Source of the DNA: Pyrinomonadaceae bacterium
GTDB lineage: Bacteria; Acidobacteriota; Blastocatellia; Pyrinomonadales; Pyrinomonadaceae
Assembly: GCA_023717605.1 (NCBI GenBank)
Contig: JAMQPH010000601.1
Location: 1-42,415, forward strand
Length of the DNA stretch: 42,415 nt
Reading direction: 5' to 3'
How positions within the stretch are numbered: position 1 is the first letter of the stretch; each line of letters opens with the position of its first letter. The translations under genes were made by a program, and so were the position numbers. Of the stretch, positions 37,818 to 42,415 are shown piece by piece. A model generated the notes under the pieces. The model saw only the letters and a list, made by a program, of their open reading frames with translations, made no database searches and had not been told where the DNA came from.

Positions 37818-38951
37818 ATGCACCAGGTAGAGATCGCCACAACCCGAGAGACTTTGCTTGATAGCCCCGAGATGGTGCTCAACATGGGGCCCCAGCATCC
37901 GTCCACTCATGGCGTGCTGCGCGTGATTTTGAAGTTGGACGGAGAAACGGTTATCGATCTGGACTGCGATATCGGTTACCTCCATCGCGGTATGGAGAAG
38001 ATTGCTGAGAACCGCATGTACACGATGATCGCCCCTTACTGGGATCGTCTGGATTACATCGCAGCGGTTTCGAACGGACTGGTTTGGGTAGAAACCGTCG
38101 AGCAGATGATGGGCCTGGTTGTACCACCGCGCGCTCATTACATCCGCACTATTCTCACTGAATTGAATCGCATCGCTTCTCATTTGCTTTGGCTGGCGAC
38201 CCACGCGCTGGACATTGGAGCAGTGACGGTTCTGCTGTGGGCGTTACGTGAACGCGAGGAGATTCTTAAGATCTTTGAGCGACAGTTTGGCGCTCGCCTG
38301 ACCTGTCATGCCTGGCGCATCGGCGGCATGCCGAACGACACTTATGACGACTTCGAGTCTGACATACGACGCTTCATCAGCAATTTCCCCACGCGTCTGG
38401 ACGAGTACGAAACGGTTCTTTCTGAGAATCGCATCTGGCTGAGCCGTACGGTGGGTATTGGTGTTATCGCTGCGGAGGACGCGATCGCGATTGGTTTGTC
38501 AGGTCCGGCGCTGCGTGGATCGGGAGTCCCCTGGGATGTTCGCAAGTCTCGACCTTATGCGGCTTATGCCTTTATGGATTTTGATGTTCCGCTTGGAGAA
38601 AACGGCGATACCTACGATCGCTACCTCGTCCGACTCGAAGAGATGAGACAGTCGCGGCGGATCGTGGATCAAGCCCTGGACAATCTGCCGGATGGTCCAG
38701 TGAACGCAAAACTGCCCAAAATTATTAAGCTGCCAATCGGCGACTACTACCACTCCATAGAAGGTCCCAAGGGCGAGATTGGTTGTTATCTGGTTTCGGA
38801 TGGCTCGGCTCAGCCCTACCGAGTGCGTGTGCGCCCGCCGTCTCTGATTAATCTCCAGGCGCTGAAACAGATGTGCGTTGGCCACCTGGTGGCTGATGTC
38901 GTGGCGATTATAGGCACCCTCGATATTGTTCTTGGTGAGATTGATCGGTAA
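37818..38951 (+). CDS. nuoD: NADH-quinone oxidoreductase subunit D
   Basis: [56 protein letters not shown]-terminus; ATG at 37818 preferred. Confidence 0.96.
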   Translation: MHQVEIATTRETLLDSPEMVLNMGPQHPSTHGVLRVILKLDGETVIDLDCDIGYLHRGMEKIAENRMYTMIAPYWDRLDYIAAVSNGLVWVETVEQMMGLVVPPRAHYIRTILTELNRIASHLLWLATHALDIGAVTVLLWALREREEILKIFERQFGARLTCHAWRIGGMPNDTYDDFESDIRRFISNFPTRLDEYETVLSENRIWLSRTVGIGVIAAEDAIAIGLSGPALRGSGVPWDVRKSRPYAAYAFMDFDVPLGENGDTYDRYLVRLEEMRQSRRIVDQALDNLPDGPVNAKLPKIIKLPIGDYYHSIEGPKGEIGCYLVSDGSAQPYRVRVRPPSLINLQALKQMCVGHLVADVVAIIGTLDIVLGEIDR

Positions 38952-38953
38952 AC

Positions 38954-40294
38954 ATGAAGAGCCTCGTGCTAGTTCTTGCTCCCATAAATTTCGTCGGCGA
39001 TCTGCTGCTGAAGTTTTTCAGCCCCGAGACGATCAATAACGTAGTCTGGCCGTTCATACAGATCGGGCTGGTAGTTACTCTCGTGGCCGGGTGGGTGGCA
39101 TATGCTACCTATCTCGAGCGCAAGATCTCCGCGTTCATGCAAGCCCGATTGGGTCCGATGCGAGTCGGGCCATGGGGCCTGCTGCAACCGATTGCCGACG
39201 CCATCAAGCTGCTTACCAAAGAAGACTTCATTCCAGACAAAGCGGATCGCGGTATCTTTTTTACCGCGCCCTACATCGCAGTCGCATCGGCCTTCATTGT
39301 TATGGCCGTTATTCCGTTTGCCCCTGACTGGGGGATCATCACGGACGTCAATATCGGCCTGTTGTTTGTGCTTGCCGTTTCCAGTGTGGGCGTACTGGCT
39401 CTGATACTTGCCGGTTGGTCGTCAAACTCGAAGTACGCGCTGCTCGGGGGATTGAGATCGAGCGCTCAGATGGTTTCCTACGAAGTCGCGATGGGTCTGT
39501 CGCTGGTCGGAGCGCTGATGTTTGCCCGCACACTTTCGCTTTCCGGAATGGTCAATGCGCAGGGCGCCGATTCCATCTGGTTCGTTTTCTATCAGCCGGT
39601 GGGCTTCTTGATTTTCCTGGTGAGCGGGATCGCCGAAAACAATCGCGCACCCTTTGACCTGCCGGAAGCCGAGTCAGAACTCGTCGCCGGTTTTCACACC
39701 GAGTATTCCGGAATGCGCTGGTCGCTCTTCTTCATGGCTGAGTATGCCGCAATGGTGGTAGTGTCCGCAGTTGCCGTTACAGTCTACCTCGGCGGTTGGT
39801 ACTTTCCCTTCGTTTACAAGTTTACCCAGGCCAACGGCCATCACAATCTCTATGTTATAGTCAGCCTACTGGTCTTTGTCATAAAAGTCTTGGCTGTACT
39901 CTATCTCTACTTCTGGCTGCGCTGGACCTTGCCGCGCTTCCGTTATGACCAGTTGATGGACATAGGGTGGAAGTGGCTAATCCCTTCGTCGCTTATCAAT
40001 ATTGTCCTGTCTGGCCTGGGAATTTTTCTGGTTCAGGCACTTAACGGCTGGCGCGGGTTTAGAACCATTGAGTCGATCTCGTCGGGGTTGGATCTAACCG
40101 CCACGGGTAAGGCGCTGATGATTGCGACGGGTCTTATCGGGCTCCTCATCACGGGTTGGCTGTTGTCGAAAATAAATTGGCGCTCGCGTGATTTCAATCT
40201 GAAGTCGCAGCGCAGAAACATTCGGCTCGTCAATCTACCGAAGGGCAAGCCAGCAGTTCCGGAGGCCGCTCCGGCAGCAACATCTGAGATTTGA
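38954..40294 (+). CDS. nuoH: NADH-quinone oxidoreductase subunit H
   Basis: YLERKISAFMQARLGPMRVGPWGLLQPIADAIKLLTKED; AENNRAPFDLPEAESELVAGFHTEYSGMRWSLFFMAEYA. Confidence 0.96.
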   Translation: MKSLVLVLAPINFVGDLLLKFFSPETINNVVWPFIQIGLVVTLVAGWVAYATYLERKISAFMQARLGPMRVGPWGLLQPIADAIKLLTKEDFIPDKADRGIFFTAPYIAVASAFIVMAVIPFAPDWGIITDVNIGLLFVLAVSSVGVLALILAGWSSNSKYALLGGLRSSAQMVSYEVAMGLSLVGALMFARTLSLSGMVNAQGADSIWFVFYQPVGFLIFLVSGIAENNRAPFDLPEAESELVAGFHTEYSGMRWSLFFMAEYAAMVVVSAVAVTVYLGGWYFPFVYKFTQANGHHNLYVIVSLLVFVIKVLAVLYLYFWLRWTLPRFRYDQLMDIGWKWLIPSSLINIVLSGLGIFLVQALNGWRGFRTIESISSGLDLTATGKALMIATGLIGLLITGWLLSKINWRSRDFNLKSQRRNIRLVNLPKGKPAVPEAAPAATSEI

Positions 40295-40302
40295 AACGAT
40301 GT

Positions 40303-40418
40303 CAGAACCGAGAGCCGTAGCGACCGGGTATGAGATTTCGGATCAGCGAATTCGGATTTGAAACTTGAGATCTCAGATATCTCAGATTTGAAATCTGAAA
40401 TCAAAAATCGGCAATCAA
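40303..40418. repeat. nuoH-nuoI spacer repeat patchwork
   Basis: gtcagaaccgagagccgtagcgaccgggt (cf. 21365) followed by gatttcggatc...gagatctcagatatctcagatttgaaatctgaaatc and aatcggcaatc. Confidence 0.65.
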
Positions 40419-40428
40419 GAATAACTTT

Positions 40429-40962
40429 ATGCCTTTAGTCAAAGTCCCAAAGCCTAAGTTCATCGACAAGCTCAAGCGCTTCTTCATGGCCGATCTCTTA
40501 AAGGGTCTGGGCCTGACGCTGAAGTACAACATCGGCGCGGTTACTGATAGTGATTCAGTGGGCGGCAAGGGCATCTACACTGAGCAGTATCCCAAGGTTC
40601 GACCCGACGTGGCGCCGCGTTTTCATGGAGCGCCGAGATTGAACATGGATCCCGAAACGCACGACACGTTGTGCATCGCGTGCAACCTCTGTGCGATTGC
40701 CTGTCCCGAAGACTGCATTGACGTCCTGGCGATGGATGTAGAGATTGTGGTGGCCGGCAAGCCGCGCAAGAAAAAGGTGCTCGACGAGTTTATCTTCGAC
40801 ACCTCTCGTTGCATGTTTTGCGCGCTTTGCCAGGAAGCCTGTCCCACGTCCTGCCTGGAACTAACTCAAGACTTCGAGTTGGCTACCTATTCGCGCGCAG
40901 GATTTGTCTGGAATCGCGAGATGCTCGAGCAGGGACGGGAAACGGTCAAATACACGAGGTAA
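40429..40962 (+). CDS. nuoI: NADH-quinone oxidoreductase subunit I (2x 4Fe-4S)
   Basis: CIACNLCAIACPEDCID ... CMFCALCQEACPTSCLELT. Confidence 0.95.
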   Translation: MPLVKVPKPKFIDKLKRFFMADLLKGLGLTLKYNIGAVTDSDSVGGKGIYTEQYPKVRPDVAPRFHGAPRLNMDPETHDTLCIACNLCAIACPEDCIDVLAMDVEIVVAGKPRKKKVLDEFIFDTSRCMFCALCQEACPTSCLELTQDFELATYSRAGFVWNREMLEQGRETVKYTR

Positions 40963-40964
40963 TA

Positions 40965-41428
40965 CATTTCCGATTGCCAATTGCCGATTGCCAATTGGCG
41001 AGTTGTTGAACTAAACAGTTTACATGGACACCTCACGCCATGAACGCTGACGATTTAAAGAAACGCACGAAGCAGTTTGCATTAAGAATTCTAAAACTCG
41101 CTGCCGCCTTACCCAACACCGTCGAGGGTAAGGTTGTTAAAGGACAGTTGGTTCGAGCGGGCACTTCGGTGGGTGCTAATTATCGCGCGGCGTGCCGCGG
41201 CCGATCGACGGCCGAATTTGTTGCGAAGATCGGTGTCGTTGAAGAAGAAGCGGATGAGAGCGCGTTCTGGTTGGAGTTGATTATCGAGGCGACCCTGCTT
41301 CAAGCGAGCCGTGTTTTACCACTGCTCCGGGAAGCTAATGAACTAACGAAGATAATGGCACGATCTCGCATATCAGCTTCAAAGCGCGTTAGGCAAAATC
41401 GGCAATCGGCAATTGGCAATCGGAAATG
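40965..41428. mobile_element. Candidate 464-bp cassette: perfect 28-bp terminal inverted repeats flanking a four-helix-bundle ORF
   Basis: catttccgattgccaattgccgattgcc (40965-40992) is the exact reverse complement of ggcaatcggcaattggcaatcggaaatg (41401-41428); fills the nuoI-nuoJ junction. Mobility itself is inferred. Confidence 0.6.
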
Positions 41429-41429
41429 A
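41040..41429 (+). CDS. Four-helix-bundle protein (23S rRNA intervening-sequence / Avd-like family)
   Basis: DLKKRTKQFALRILKLAAALPNTVEGKVVKGQLVRAGTSVGANYRAACRGRSTAEFVAKIGVVEEEADESAFWLELIIEA; C-terminal RQSAIGNRK is encoded by the right inverted repeat. Confidence 0.88.
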   Translation: MNADDLKKRTKQFALRILKLAAALPNTVEGKVVKGQLVRAGTSVGANYRAACRGRSTAEFVAKIGVVEEEADESAFWLELIIEATLLQASRVLPLLREANELTKIMARSRISASKRVRQNRQSAIGNRK

Positions 41430-42112
41430 TCTTAACTGGCTGGGAAGCAGTCTTTTTCTGGGTTTTCTCGATCGCTGCTATCTTTGCAGGTCTCCTGACT
41501 GTGATGGCGCGCAACGCCGTCCACAGTGCCCTATTTCTGATCTCCTCCCTTCTCGCGGTGGCCGCTCTCTTTATCCTGCTGGGCGCGGAGTTCATTGCGG
41601 GCGTGCAGATTCTGGTTTATGTCGGCGGAGTGATGGTTTTGTTTCTCTTCGTCATCATGCTGGTCAACGTAGGCGCGGAAGAGCAGGGACGCTCCGAGAT
41701 TCTCAACAAGCCGCGTCAAGTTGCAGCGAGCCTGGTGGTTTGTCTACTGCTCGTGGCAGGTCTTTTATTTGCGATTAATACAGGCTATCAGGGTTTGCAG
41801 AAGCGAGACGAAGGCAAGTTGAGTGGATCTATCGAGCAGCGTCGTGCGCAGGATGAAAACCTGGCCAAGGGCGCCACGGGAACGAGCAGGATTACGACTG
41901 ACACGCAGCATGTAGGTAACAGTCTTTATAGATTTGCGTCGCTGCCGTTTGAAATTGCCAGCGTCCTTTTACTGGTCGCAATTGTCGGTTCCGTGATGCT
42001 AGCACGCACTCTTAAGCAGGAGGCCGCCGTGGATGACGTCGATCCTGAAGTGTTGCTGGCGAAAGTGGCTCAGGAAGCAGACCTGGCGGAGAACTTGCAA
42101 GAGCCGTCCTAG
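41426..42112 (+). CDS. nuoJ: NADH-quinone oxidoreductase subunit J
   Basis: [68 protein letters not shown]. Confidence 0.95.
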   Translation: MILTGWEAVFFWVFSIAAIFAGLLTVMARNAVHSALFLISSLLAVAALFILLGAEFIAGVQILVYVGGVMVLFLFVIMLVNVGAEEQGRSEILNKPRQVAASLVVCLLLVAGLLFAINTGYQGLQKRDEGKLSGSIEQRRAQDENLAKGATGTSRITTDTQHVGNSLYRFASLPFEIASVLLLVAIVGSVMLARTLKQEAAVDDVDPEVLLAKVAQEADLAENLQEPS

Positions 42113-42128
42113 CGTATCGAGAGACTCT

Positions 42129-42415
42129 ATGCTTACGTTATTTGCTCCCATCTTTGCTTTCCTGATTCAGCAAGCCGACGGCGGCCGCCTTAATGTGATG
42201 TGGCAGAGCGCCAGGAATCCCGATCTGTCGAAGTTCCTTGTTATTGGTGCTCTGCTATTCATCATCGGTGTGGCGGGAGTGCTCACGCGCCGCAACATCA
42301 TCGTCATCTTCATGTCGATTGAGCTGATTCTCAATGCGGCGAATCTTAACTTCATAGCTTTCTCACGATACCTGCAGGATACAGGCAACATGAATGCAGT
42401 TGCCGGTCAAGTTTT
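42129..42415 (+). CDS. nuoK: NADH-quinone oxidoreductase subunit K, 3' end outside window
   Basis: Manual translation from ATG 42129: [82 protein letters not shown]... Confidence 0.88.
   Translation, partial: MLTLFAPIFAFLIQQADGGRLNVMWQSARNPDLSKFLVIGALLFIIGVAGVLTRRNIIVIFMSIELILNAANLNFIAFSRYLQDTGNMNAVAGQV

Noticed and set aside
1-42415. tRNA or rRNA genes
   Set aside because: None recognised by eye; a tRNAscan-SE/Infernal run would be needed to be sure.

Overview
The window is a bacterial chromosomal segment. Gene content and repeat types suggest Acidobacteriota, probably Blastocatellia; this is inference, as no marker phylogeny was run. Left part: a minus-strand sigma-70-like gene running off the left edge (absent from the ORF track), a receiver-like protein, a DnaC/IstB-type ATPase, carB, a CoA-binding protein, an S46 peptidase, and a FAD-dependent oxidoreductase divergent from a winged-helix / alpha-beta-hydrolase / nucleotidyl-cyclase fusion. 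A Uma2-family gene and mog follow. Middle: a secreted TPR-CHAT protease, an ECF-like sigma factor, a membrane anti-sigma-like protein and a 2300-aa modular surface protein. Right: a split nuo locus (nuoA-nuoB, about 7.9 kb of unrelated genes, then nuoC-orf-nuoD-nuoH-nuoI-[four-helix-bundle cassette]-nuoJ-nuoK partial). The split region holds an ECF sigma/FecR-type anti-sigma pair, an intradiol dioxygenase, a haem-binding protein, a histidine phosphatase, prfA, a DUF1385 gene and rpmE. The main unexplained structure is a high density of short inverted-repeat elements from several families. They sit at gene junctions, several times inside nuo, and in places in frame inside coding sequences. Strongest candidates for follow-up: (i) a 464-bp cassette with perfect 28-bp terminal inverted repeats carrying a four-helix-bundle ORF exactly between nuoI and nuoJ; (ii) a CHAT protease / sigma / anti-sigma / surface protein module; (iii) the same GC-rich repeat inserted in frame in three neighbouring genes; (iv) a wHTH-hydrolase-cyclase fusion whose cyclase catalytic residues look lost.
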